A DNA stretch of 18,268 bases from an uncultured Collinsella sp. (GCA_958407995.1 CATYJU010000039.1:1-18268), one strand, 5' to 3'; shown: positions 1 to 6,387, counted from the stretch's first letter. Program-made: numbers and translations. The notes: generated from the sequence alone by a model not told the origin.

Positions 1-55
1 GAGCAGGGGACTCTTAATCCCAAGGTCCAGGGTTCGACCCCCTGACGGCCCACCA
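1..55 (+). tRNA. tRNA-Lys (anticodon CUU), 5' part cut by window edge
   Basis: The window starts inside the D-arm. The anticodon loop is 11-17 with anticodon CTT at 13-15. The T-arm is 28-44 (5-bp stem around TTCGACC), the 3' acceptor strand 45-51, discriminator A52 and encoded CCA 53-55. The first pair of the anticodon stem (G6/A22) is a mismatch; the other four pairs are sound. The first roughly 20 bases of the gene lie outside the window. This gene is the likely anchor of the tandem att-like repeat that follows. Confidence 0.95.
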
Positions 56-128
56 AAGATTGTTAAAGCGACTGGCTTTGGCCGGTCGCTTTTTTGTTGA
101 CCTCGCATGGGGTCGAACCCGAAAGGGC
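36..128 (+). repeat. Direct repeat copy 1: tRNA 3' tail, terminator and flank
   Basis: Starting at G36 inside the tRNA T-loop, the sequence recurs at 213-305 at a constant offset of 177 bp. By eye about 6 of 93 positions differ. The copy contains the T-arm 3' half, acceptor strand, CCA, the terminator hairpin and a conserved trailing block (CCTCGCATGGGGTCGAACCC at 101-120). A repeat that begins within a tRNA 3' end is the usual signature of tyrosine-integrase attachment sites. That reading is inference; no integrase is in the window. Confidence 0.85.
68..95 (+). terminator. Rho-independent terminator of tRNA-Lys
   Basis: A 9-bp stem (GCGACTGGC at 68-76 with GCCGGTCGC at 81-89, one G-U pair) with a 4-nt loop is followed by six T residues (90-95). 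It lies 12 bases after the tRNA CCA end. Confidence 0.85.
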
Positions 129-212
129 GCGGAGCTGAGGAAACGCGTAAGCGTTTGCCAGCGCAGCGCGCAAGGCGCCTTGGCGCCGCAGCGGCCGCCT
201 GCGCAGCAGGCT
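129..212. other. GC-rich non-coding spacer between the two att-like copies
   Basis: An 84-bp GC-rich segment dense in short palindromes. It includes a hairpin (AAACGC at 141-146, loop GTAA, GCGTTT at 151-156) and overlapping palindromes such as AAGGCGCCTT, GCGGCCGC and CTGCGCAG. I see no gene. It could be the remnant left between tandem attachment sites. Confidence 0.5.
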
Positions 213-305
213 GACCCCCTGACGGCCCACCAAAGCATGTTAAAGCGACTGGCTTAAGCTGGTCGCTTTTTTGTTAACCTCGCATGGGGTCGAACCCGAA
301 AGGGC
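213..305 (+). repeat. Direct repeat copy 2: tRNA-Lys 3' tail pseudo-copy
   Basis: Second copy of the 36-128 block. Only the tRNA portion from the T-loop onward is present (213-232), so it is not a second tRNA gene. The terminator stem changed at several positions but still pairs, through G-U pairs. The copy ends 11 bp before the stop codon of the convergent dinD-like gene, which suggests that gene belongs to material acquired at this locus. Confidence 0.85.
242..272. terminator. Bidirectional terminator in repeat copy 2
   Basis: The stem GCGACTGGC (245-253) with GCTGGTCGC (258-266) is extended by flanking A/T pairs. It is followed by T residues on the plus strand and by a shorter TTTAA on the minus strand. 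It could end the minus-strand dinD-like transcript, whose stop is at 316. Confidence 0.6.
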
Positions 306-315
306 ACAGCCGCTT

Positions 316-1176
316 TCACAGATCGAGCTTACCCTGGGGATCGGTAAAACCGTCAGTACCCTCCTTGAGTTTCTTCTCGTCTGCCTTCACGCGACGCTCG
401 AGCTTTTTTGTATCCTCGGCAGGCGGTAGGTTCTCGGGGACAATTCCGCGGTCGATGAGGCTGCCACGCACGCTTGTGTTGTTCTCGACGTGCTCTTGCT
501 TGATCTGGTCCAGGCCGTACAGGTCGTGTTCCTCGGCATTGAAGGCCGTCATCGAGTTCGTAAGGTCCTTTGCTTTGATGAGGACATCGGCTAACCTGTC
601 CGCCAATGCCGCGCTCTTGGGTACGCCGAGCTGCTGCTTCATTTCCGCCGTGCTTCTGCCGCCAAATAACGCCTCATCGCCCTTCGACTTGATGATCGCG
701 AATCCTTTGGAGTCCACGCCGCGTTTGAACGCAATACCCGAGAGCTGTTTCTCTGAATCGGATAGCGAGTGGCGCGCCTGCAAGCGCTGAATCTCTGCGA
801 AGCGCTGCTCTATGAGCTCTTGGCGGCGCGTCTGCACGGCAAAGTATGCCTGGGCGAGCGCGATCTCTGGCTTGTTTGAATCTCCGTTCTGTGCGATTAA
901 ATAGCATGCATAGCGCGTAAGTTTGTAGTCTTTAACCGCGCGAGCGGCGACACCGGCAGTTACCATTTTCGTGGTATCACGAAAATGGGAATCAACTGGA
1001 GTTTTGTTTGTTTCGCACGAGACTTTTGCCCTCTTAACAACTTCGGCGAAGTTCTCCCATCGAGTGTACCCCATGGGTTCCATTAAATCGCGTGCGAGCC
1101 AATACTCAACGCCGTCTTCCACATTGGCGTAGCTATCAAGTTTGACACGCCACTTCTCGATATCACTACTGTCCAT
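316..1176 (-). CDS. dinD: DNA damage-inducible protein D-like (DinD family)
   Basis: 286 aa, recognised as the DinD family by overall likeness to E. coli DinD. Matching segments are an N-terminal ARDLMEPMGYTRW block (BRO/KilA-N-like), HFRDTTKMV, LTRYACYLIAQNGD, the helix AYFAVQTRRQEL near residues 120-130, then a GGRSTAEMKQ-type segment and a Lys/Glu-rich C-terminus. E. coli DinD is known as an SOS-induced protein that affects RecA; the role here is unproven. The start at 1176 is preceded by a strong GAGGAGGAG ribosome site. An in-frame ATG 99 bp upstream lacks one and adds a poorly matching extension. I looked for an actinobacterial LexA box (CGAAC-N4-GTTCG) upstream and found none. Its place directly after an att-like tRNA repeat suggests horizontal acquisition. 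Confidence 0.85.
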   Translation of the reverse strand: MDSSDIEKWRVKLDSYANVEDGVEYWLARDLMEPMGYTRWENFAEVVKRAKVSCETNKTPVDSHFRDTTKMVTAGVAARAVKDYKLTRYACYLIAQNGDSNKPEIALAQAYFAVQTRRQELIEQRFAEIQRLQARHSLSDSEKQLSGIAFKRGVDSKGFAIIKSKGDEALFGGRSTAEMKQQLGVPKSAALADRLADVLIKAKDLTNSMTAFNAEEHDLYGLDQIKQEHVENNTSVRGSLIDRGIVPENLPPAEDTKKLERRVKADEKKLKEGTDGFTDPQGKLDL

Positions 1177-1262
1177 ATCTCCTCCTCGCTGGTCTATTGT
1201 CTGTGCGGGCTTTGCCCGCTCTGTATTCAGAATTAGGATACGCTGCCGTGCGGACACGAATA

Positions 1263-1292
1263 GGCCCCGTGCCACCTCGAGCTCACGGGGCC
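1263..1292. terminator. Perfect hairpin without clear T-tract, possible terminator
   Basis: Nine paired bases (GGCCCCGTG at 1263-1271, CACGGGGCC at 1284-1292) enclose a 12-nt loop. It lies between the stop of the FAD oxidoreductase (1338) and the dinD-like start (1176). It could end the former, but no strong T-run follows on either strand. Confidence 0.4.
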
Positions 1293-1337
1293 CATAGATA
1301 TCGATTAGTTGTGTTCTGCTTTAGATGGGTGTCCAGT

Positions 1338-2864
1338 TTAGTCCGTTCGATAGTGCGATCCGAGGCTTTCGGTTCGCTTGCGCATGGCTTTGACCATTTC
1401 CTGTGCTAGTTGAATCTGCGATTGCAGGCGGGCGAGGGCTGCGATTTCGCTGTCCTGAGCTTTCTGTGTGCTCAAGGTCGTTGCCTCCGTCTTCAAGCCC
1501 TCAAGATCGTGTAGTGCCTTGGATAGGCCCCCTTCGGTGCGGTTGATCATACAATGGGTACTCATCGTGTGCTTAAGGCTGCGTGTCAGGCGTTCGGCGA
1601 CTGTTGTGGCAATGCCGTACTGGGGGAGGGCGATATCCGCCTTCGGGGCCTCCTCAGGTGTATTCTGTGCTGCTTGGGCTGCCGATGCGCCCGCGATGCG
1701 CCCAAACACTATTCCGTTGGCGCTTGACAAGCCACCAATGCGGTCGGCGCCGTGCATGCCGCCTGTCGCCTCGCCGCAAGCGTAGAGGCCCTCAACGCCC
1801 GTATACGCGGTCTTGTCGATTTTGATACCGCCGTTGGCGGCGTGGGCGTACATCGCCACGCGCATCTCGTCGGTCGGCGCGATGCCGTGCTCGTCTTGCA
1901 GCCAGGTGGCAAAGGTCTGTACAAACTCGGGGACGTCCTCGCGGGGGAAATCGTAGTGGAGCGCCAGACCTTCGGTACCCGCTTGATCGATGGCAAGATC
2001 GATGGCGCGGGAGGCCAAGCGTGACGTGAAGGGGCCATATCCGGAGCGCTGTTCAAGCAGATCGTCCAGCTTGTCGTCGGCGATATCGACCGGCTGGTCT
2101 ACATGTACGTAGCGCCAGGTTTTCTCGTTGAAGACCAGGTTGCGCTTGGGCTCGATGAAGCCGGGCATCATCTGCATGAACTCTATATTAGTAAGTGTTG
2201 CGCCGTGCGCCAGCGCGATGGCCTGCGAGGAGCTGAGCACATCAGCCGACGTAAGGCTGCGCTCGAACAGGCCGCCTGTGCCACCGGCTGCGATGATCGT
2301 GGCCTTGGCAGCAAAGGGCACGATTCGATTTTCGGTAAGGTCGTAGAGTACGGTTCCGGTTATTCTGCCGTTCGTGTCCTCAACAAGGTCGATAAGCTCA
2401 TGGCGGGGGAGCAGGCGAATGCCGAGCGACTCGATCCAGGTCGTCAGAGCGTCCTCAAGGGGCTTGCGGGTGAGGCCGCGCCACATGCGTGTCTTATGGT
2501 CAAAGCAGGGGAAAAATTGCTTTTGTTGAGCACTCTTGGCGCTTTGCGGACGCTGGAGCTCAACGCCCAGGTCTTGCTCGAGCCAGTCAATCGCTTGGGG
2601 AATGCCGTGGACGAACGTTTGGACGAGTTCGGGGTCGGCAACGCCGCCGCCGACGGCCAGGATGGTGTCGATGAGGTCCTGTTCATCGTCTTCGTTAACG
2701 GGTCCGATAAGCCCCAGGCCCCAGGTTCCGGGGAAGAAGCTCGATCCACTCATAGTCTTGCCGGCGCTTGCCACAGCGACGGTTGCACCCGTGCGTGCCG
2801 CTTCGATGGCGGCGCAAAGGCCCGCAATGCCAGATCCAATTACCAGTACATCAGTCGATTCCAT
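1338..2864 (-). CDS. FAD-dependent oxidoreductase of the NadB/FrdA/SdhA superfamily
   Basis: 508 aa, cytoplasmic (no signal peptide). The N-terminal dinucleotide-binding motif is VLVIGSGIAGL (G10, G12, G15), followed by the family's second FAD motif ATIIAAGGTGGLF (about 189-200). The RLASRAIDLAI segment (282-292) matches the arginine-bearing helix of the superfamily, and GLYACGEATGGMHGADRIGG (359-378) is the C-terminal FAD motif. The Glu-Phe-x-Gln-x-His-Pro motif of aspartate oxidase and fumarate reductase reads EFMQMMP here, so a conserved substrate histidine appears to be Met233. H341 of the second His motif seems kept. The length suits aspartate oxidase (about 530 aa), but there is no nadA or nadC neighbour, so the substrate is uncertain. 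The start at 2864 has AAAGGA 7 bases upstream. It stands as a single gene. Confidence 0.8.
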   Translation of the reverse strand: MESTDVLVIGSGIAGLCAAIEAARTGATVAVASAGKTMSGSSFFPGTWGLGLIGPVNEDDEQDLIDTILAVGGGVADPELVQTFVHGIPQAIDWLEQDLGVELQRPQSAKSAQQKQFFPCFDHKTRMWRGLTRKPLEDALTTWIESLGIRLLPRHELIDLVEDTNGRITGTVLYDLTENRIVPFAAKATIIAAGGTGGLFERSLTSADVLSSSQAIALAHGATLTNIEFMQMMPGFIEPKRNLVFNEKTWRYVHVDQPVDIADDKLDDLLEQRSGYGPFTSRLASRAIDLAIDQAGTEGLALHYDFPREDVPEFVQTFATWLQDEHGIAPTDEMRVAMYAHAANGGIKIDKTAYTGVEGLYACGEATGGMHGADRIGGLSSANGIVFGRIAGASAAQAAQNTPEEAPKADIALPQYGIATTVAERLTRSLKHTMSTHCMINRTEGGLSKALHDLEGLKTEATTLSTQKAQDSEIAALARLQSQIQLAQEMVKAMRKRTESLGSHYRTD

Positions 2865-3066
2865 CGGATTCCTTTCTCGTCCGGCGCATTGTCGCATGGG
2901 TGATCGACTAATGCGATGCAAAGGCCGCGCTATTCGGTAAAGGGCGAATATGGCAGGTGGACGTCATACGCATTCGCTGGCTTCGTCTCCGGGCATCTCG
3001 TATTTCGCTGCAACTGATATATCGGACCTCTATTTTGGAGTAGTCAATTTGAGACGGGGCTTTATG

Positions 3067-3279
3067 AGCTGTCCTGCGCCTCGGGTCGATTCGCTCGCCA
3101 CGAAATGGGCCTATCTACTACGTTTGAGCGTTCACCCCCAACCATACCGAGAATCACAAAATTAAAACCGCAGGTAGACGGCTTATTGATTTTCCCAAAA
3201 CCTGGCTATGGTCGAGCCATGCGGGCCAAACGTAGTAGATGGGCCGTTTTCGTGGCGCGACCCAAACCGATTGACAGCT
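3067..3279. repeat. 213-bp imperfect inverted repeat, MITE-like or structured RNA
   Basis: The core arms are 3096-3126 and 3227-3257. They share CGCCACGAAA and a perfect 14-bp ATCTACTACGTTTG / CAAACGTAGTAGAT, with a small mismatch zone at the GGGCC. Farther out, GGGTCG (3083-3088) pairs with CGACCC (3258-3263) across a 7-nt bulge, and AGCTGTC (3067-3073) pairs with GACAGCT (3273-3279). The 100-bp centre (3127-3226) is A/T-richer and shows no ORF with a ribosome site. No clear target duplication is visible. It could be a non-autonomous element or a long transcribed hairpin. Confidence 0.7.
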
Positions 3280-3286
3280 TTGGGAC

Positions 3287-3322
3287 AAAAAAAAGAGCCG
3301 CTACCTGGGTGGGTAGCGGCTC
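3287..3322 (-). terminator. Strong terminator of the scaffold-GGGtGRT operon
   Basis: An 11-bp perfect stem (3295-3305 with 3312-3322) and 6-nt loop are followed on the minus strand by eight T residues (3287-3294). It lies 35 bp after the GGGtGRT stop codon. The sequence right after the T-run reads GTCCCAAAGC, like one end of the 28-bp palindrome found elsewhere in the window. Confidence 0.9.
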
Positions 3323-3357
3323 CAAAGCTCAACTATATGAGCATCGCGCGGGCGCGA

Positions 3358-4362
3358 TTAGGCCTTGAGGGCCTCCTCGACGGCGACAGCGCAGGCGACG
3401 GTGGCACCGACCATGGGGTTGTTGCCCATGCCGATGAGACCCATCATGTCAACGTGCGCAGGCACGGAGGAAGAACCGGCGAACTGGGCGTCGGAGTGCA
3501 TACGGCCCATGGTGTCGGTCATGCCGTAAGAGGCAGGGCCGGCGCCCATGTTGTCCGGGTGCAGGGTACGACCAGTGCCGCCACCAGAAGCGACGGAGAA
3601 GTACTTCTTGCCAGCCTCGAGGCGCTCCTTCTTGTAGGTGCCAGCGACGGGGTGCTGGAAGCGCGTGGGGTTGGTGGAGTTACCGGTGATCGAGATGTCG
3701 ACGTTCTCGTGCCACATGATGGCAACGCCCTCGCGGACGTCGTCGGCGCCGTAGCAGTTGACGGCGGCGCGGGGACCATCGGAGTAGGGGATGGTCTCGA
3801 CGACCTTGAGCTCGCCCGTGAAGTAGTCGAACTGGGTCTTCACGTAGGTGAAGCCGTTGATGCGGGCGATGATCTGAGCAGCGTCCTTGCCCAGACCGTT
3901 GAGGATGACGCGCAGCGGCTTCTTACGAGCCTTGTTGGCGTTCAGAGCCAGGCCGATAGCGCCCTCAGCGGCAGCGAAGGACTCGTGACCGGCCAGGAAG
4001 GCGAAGCACTCGGTGTCGTCGGAGAGCAGCATAGCGCCCAGGTTGCCGTGGCCCAGACCGACCTTGCGGTCCTCGGCGACGGAGCCGGGAACGGTGAAGG
4101 CCTGGATGCCCTCGCCGATGATAGCGGCAGCCTCAGAAGCGGACTTGGCGCCACGCTTGACAGCGAGAGCGCAACCGAGGGTGTAGGCCCACTCGGCATT
4201 CTGGAAGGCGATGGACTGGGTGTTGTTGACGATCTCACGCGGGTTGAAGCCCTTGTCGGTGCAGATCTGCAGAGCTTCCTCGAGGGAGGCGATGCCGTTG
4301 TCGGCGAGGCACTTGTTGATCTTGTCAGCGCGGCGCTCGTAACCTTCGAACGTAACAGTCAT
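3358..4362 (-). CDS. GGGtGRT family protein
   Basis: 334 aa. It carries the name-giving motif GGGTGRT at 260-266 (within SVASGGGTGRTLHPDN), and the whole protein reads like the conserved family found in anaerobic bacteria and methanogens. No signal peptide or membrane segment is visible. Other conserved-looking parts are GLGHGNLGAMLLSDDTECFAF (about 102-122), MWHENVDISITGNSTNPTRF (216-235) and a glycine/methionine-rich C-terminus (GLIGMGNNPMVGATVA). The biochemical function is not known to me. The family typically sits beside an IscU-like scaffold, as here: it lies 18 bp downstream of the scaffold gene in the same operon. This points to a role linked to Fe-S clusters, but that is inference. 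The start at 4362 has GGGAGG about 9 bases upstream. The operon ends at the terminator 3287-3322. Confidence 0.92.
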   Translation of the reverse strand: MTVTFEGYERRADKINKCLADNGIASLEEALQICTDKGFNPREIVNNTQSIAFQNAEWAYTLGCALAVKRGAKSASEAAAIIGEGIQAFTVPGSVAEDRKVGLGHGNLGAMLLSDDTECFAFLAGHESFAAAEGAIGLALNANKARKKPLRVILNGLGKDAAQIIARINGFTYVKTQFDYFTGELKVVETIPYSDGPRAAVNCYGADDVREGVAIMWHENVDISITGNSTNPTRFQHPVAGTYKKERLEAGKKYFSVASGGGTGRTLHPDNMGAGPASYGMTDTMGRMHSDAQFAGSSSVPAHVDMMGLIGMGNNPMVGATVACAVAVEEALKA

Positions 4363-4380
4363 AGTTATTTCCCTCCCTTT

Positions 4381-5115
4381 CTACTCGTGAACCGGGAACA
4401 CGCTGGCGACGGAGTGAGTCTCCTCGTCGGTGCGCGGGTCGATGTACTTGGCAGCGTTCTCCCACTGACCATAGTGGCCCATAGCGCCAGCGATGGCCTC
4501 CTCGGGGGTCTTGCCGGCCTTGACGGCGTCGGTGAACTTGCCGAGGTTCAGGAACTCGAATGCGATGATCTCGTTCTTGTCGTTGAGAGCCATGCGGGTG
4601 ACGTAGCCCTGAGCGAGCTCGAGGTAACGAGCGCCCTTGGCCTTGGTGCCGAACATGGTGCCGACCTGAGAGCGAAGGCCCTTGCCGAGGTCGTCGAGGG
4701 AGGCGCCCACGGGCAGGCCGCCCTCGGAGAACGCGGTCTGGCTGCGGCCGTAAACGATCTGCAGGAAGATCTCGCGCATAGCAACGTTGATGGCGTCGCA
4801 GACGAGGTCGGTGTTGAGGGCCTCGAGGATGGTCTTACCGGGAAGGATCTCGGAAGCCATGGCGGCAGAGTGGGTCATGCCCGAGCAGCCGATGGTCTCA
4901 ACGAGGGCCTCCTCGATGATGCCGTCCTTGACGTTCAGCGTGAGCTTGCAGGCGCCCTGCTGAGGTGCGCACCAACCCACACCGTGCGTAAGACCGGAGA
5001 TGTCGGAAATCTCCTTAGCCTGGACCCACTTGCCCTCCTCGGGGATGGGTGCGGGGCCGTGGTATGCACCCTTGGCAACGGGGCACATGTTCTCCACTTC
5101 CTGTGAGTACTGCAT
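4381..5115 (-). CDS. Iron-sulfur cluster assembly scaffold protein, IscU/NifU-N-like (GGGtGRT partner)
   Basis: 244 aa, much longer than IscU (about 130 aa) because of extra N- and C-terminal parts. The IscU-like core runs from about 50 to 120. C56 (GACKLTL), C77 (ETIGCSGMTHSAAMASE) and C106 (LVCDAINVAMRE) match the three cluster-binding cysteines of IscU in order and spacing. The histidine that precedes the third cysteine in IscU is V105 here. C11 and C49 are additional. It probably binds or passes on Fe-S clusters in the cytoplasm, with the downstream GGGtGRT protein as partner. The start at 5115 has GAGAGGAG just upstream; the open frame extends about 350 bp further without a ribosome site or family likeness. 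Having both this scaffold and SufU suggests two separate assembly routes. Confidence 0.85.
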   Translation of the reverse strand: MQYSQEVENMCPVAKGAYHGPAPIPEEGKWVQAKEISDISGLTHGVGWCAPQQGACKLTLNVKDGIIEEALVETIGCSGMTHSAAMASEILPGKTILEALNTDLVCDAINVAMREIFLQIVYGRSQTAFSEGGLPVGASLDDLGKGLRSQVGTMFGTKAKGARYLELAQGYVTRMALNDKNEIIAFEFLNLGKFTDAVKAGKTPEEAIAGAMGHYGQWENAAKYIDPRTDEETHSVASVFPVHE

Positions 5116-5150
5116 GCCTCTCCTCTCTATCGTGTTGGCGTCCCGTCTGG

Positions 5151-5214
5151 GGGTCGTGGCTGGCGATTGCCGGGCGACCCTTCGAAAGGGACATGACATG
5201 CAGCCCCTATAATA
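5151..5214 (-). promoter_or_regulatory. Possible promoter -10 and leader hairpin of the scaffold operon
   Basis: On the minus strand a TATTAT box (5209-5214) would start transcription near 5202, giving a leader of about 87 nt. No good -35 box is visible. The leader holds an inverted repeat, GGGTCG (5151-5156) with CGACCC (5175-5180). The same A/T patch reads TATAAT on the plus strand (5208-5213), so direction is uncertain. Confidence 0.3.
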
Positions 5215-5215
5215 C

Positions 5216-5456
5216 CGCGAAATGCACGGAATATTCGGCGAACGGCTCAGTTTTCGTAGCGAGAAGTCCGGAAGTTTTAATTGAAACGGTTTAACTCTAT
5301 GTTCTGTGGTCGTGAGCTTCCGTAGAGGGGGTCCGTCTTGGGCAAGCTTTTGGTCCGCTCTTGCAAGCGTTGCAGTGGTTGACCTGTTGCAACGGTGCCG
5401 TTCGCCGCCTGTTTGCTGCCTTTGGCCGCGCGAGTGTATTGTTTTGCGTGAATGTT
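5216..5456. other. Intergenic stretch upstream of the RAYT-like gene
   Basis: About 240 bp with no gene that I can support. It includes a spaced inverted repeat, CGTTGCA (5368-5374) with TGCAACG (5388-5394). I see no copy of the 28-bp palindrome here. Confidence 0.4.
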
Positions 5457-5485
5457 TTGATGGCACGCTTCAATCGTGCTGTATT
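5457..5485 (+). promoter_or_regulatory. Candidate promoter of the RAYT-like gene with palindromic spacer
   Basis: TTGATG (5457-5462) and TGTATT (5480-5485) are separated by exactly 17 bp. That spacer is itself an inverted repeat, GCACG-N7-CGTGC (5463-5479). The start codon follows 34 bases after the -10 box. An operator within the spacer is plausible but untested. Confidence 0.4.
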
Positions 5486-5518
5486 GGATGGTAAGCAGAT
5501 CCCGGCGAAGGGAGCGCC

Positions 5519-6328
5519 ATGCAGCGCGTTTGGAGAACGGTTACCGGCTTTTACCATGTCTGTGCCCGCGGTACGGGCAAGCAGCTCATCTTTGAGGGCG
5601 ATGAAGACCGGTGGGAGTTTTTGGAGCTGATGCGCGAGTGCTGCCGCGAGGAGGGTGTGACGGTTATCGCCTGGTGCCTTATGGGCAATCACGTGCATTT
5701 GTTGCTTACAGATTACGAGGACAGGATGAGCGCGGCGATGCACCGGCTGCTTTTGACATACGCGCGGCGGTTCAATAAACGCACGGGGCGCACAGGGCAT
5801 CTGTTCCAGAACCGTTTTGACCGGCGCTCGCTCGATACCGACTGGCAGGTGATGGAGGCTATTCGCTCCGTACACGCCGATCCGCAGGAGGCGGGCGTTA
5901 GCCTAATCGAGCGTTATCCCTGGAGTAGCTTTGCGGAGCATTTGTGCGCTTACGACGGTGACGCGGCCGATGTCGCGAGGGGATTTTCTGATCCTTCTTG
6001 CGTGCTTGAGCTTTTTGGTTCTGCCGAGGGCTTTATTGCCTATTCGCTTTCGGCGCCCGACGGCAGTGAGCCAGCGCTGTGCGATATGAAAGAGACGGAG
6101 TGGGAACGCCACGCCTTTGCCAATAAGTTGGCGAAGCGCCTCGGGGTTCCACTCAATGGGGTTAAAACTGCACCGCCGGCGCAGCGCGATACCGTTATTG
6201 TTGGATTGAACAATGCCGGCTTTACGGTGCGCCAGATTGAGCGGTATACCGGGATTGGCAAAAGTACCGTCTCTCGTATCGTGCGCGCTTATGCTCAGGT
6301 GGACGCGCAGGTCGAGGGATCGAAATAA
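5519..6328 (+). CDS. REP-associated (RAYT-like) Y1/HUH transposase, expected catalytic Tyr appears lost
   Basis: 269 aa. The IS200-like Y1 domain spans about 8-140: TGFYHVCARG (10-19), the HUH motif HVH at 58-60 (in LMGNHVHLLLTD), LTYARRFNKRTGRTGHLFQNRF (79-100) and the C-terminal signature ERYPWSSF (131-138). A C-terminal helix-turn-helix-like segment (VRQIERYTGIGKSTVSRIVR, about 227-246) is common in this group. In relatives the metal-dependent nuclease uses a Tyr in a YIHxNPxxAG motif. Here the aligned stretch is SVHADPQEAG (117-126), so the nucleophile appears to be Ser117. It may therefore be inactive as a transposase, or repurposed. The start has AAGGGAG 6 bases upstream. Family members are known to act on REP-type palindromes, and a 28-bp palindrome lies 60 bp after the stop. 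Confidence 0.85.
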   Translation: MQRVWRTVTGFYHVCARGTGKQLIFEGDEDRWEFLELMRECCREEGVTVIAWCLMGNHVHLLLTDYEDRMSAAMHRLLLTYARRFNKRTGRTGHLFQNRFDRRSLDTDWQVMEAIRSVHADPQEAGVSLIERYPWSSFAEHLCAYDGDAADVARGFSDPSCVLELFGSAEGFIAYSLSAPDGSEPALCDMKETEWERHAFANKLAKRLGVPLNGVKTAPPAQRDTVIVGLNNAGFTVRQIERYTGIGKSTVSRIVRAYAQVDAQVEGSK

Positions 6329-6343
6329 AGGCAGAAAAGAAAA

Positions 6344-6377
6344 TGGCCGAACCGCTCTTAGTCAAGCGGTTCGGCCA
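6344..6377 (-). terminator. Terminator of the suf operon
   Basis: A 12-bp perfect stem (6345-6356 with 6365-6376, plus one flanking T-A pair) and 8-nt loop. On the minus strand it is followed by ATTTTCTTTTC, which suits the end of the suf transcript. It could also slow plus-strand transcription from the RAYT-like gene, but no T-run follows in that direction. Confidence 0.8.
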
Positions 6378-6387
6378 ACGAAATTCT

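Larger units (their letters stand above)
2865..3357. other. Non-coding region with a large inverted repeat and a terminator
   Basis: 493 bp without a convincing gene. Short open frames at 2950-3165 and 3105-3368 lack ribosome sites and cross the inverted repeat. The first part (2865-3060) should hold the promoter of the oxidoreductase; I could not assign clean -35/-10 boxes. The rest is described in separate entries. Confidence 0.6.

Noticed and set aside
14..238. Minus-strand open frame across the tRNA and its duplicate
   Set aside because: It reads through a tRNA and terminator hairpins, lacks a ribosome site, and encodes a low-credibility Arg/Ala-rich peptide.
3287..3294. GTCCCAAA next to the GGGtGRT terminator as a fourth palindrome copy
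   Set aside because: Only about 10 bases match one end. The other half is missing, so chance or overlap with the terminator T-run explains it as well.
2950..3368. Small plus-strand open frames between the flavoprotein and GGGtGRT genes
   Set aside because: No ribosome sites, no recognisable protein, and they run through the inverted repeat and the terminator.
3208..5106. Long plus-strand open frame (632 codons) opposite the GGGtGRT and scaffold genes
   Set aside because: It is antisense to two clearly recognised genes. Its Val/Gly/Asp-rich composition is typical of the complement of high-GC coding sequence.
5297..5875. Minus-strand open frame of 192 codons antisense to the RAYT-like 5' end
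   Set aside because: It overlaps the recognised Y1 transposase domain on the opposite strand and has no family likeness.
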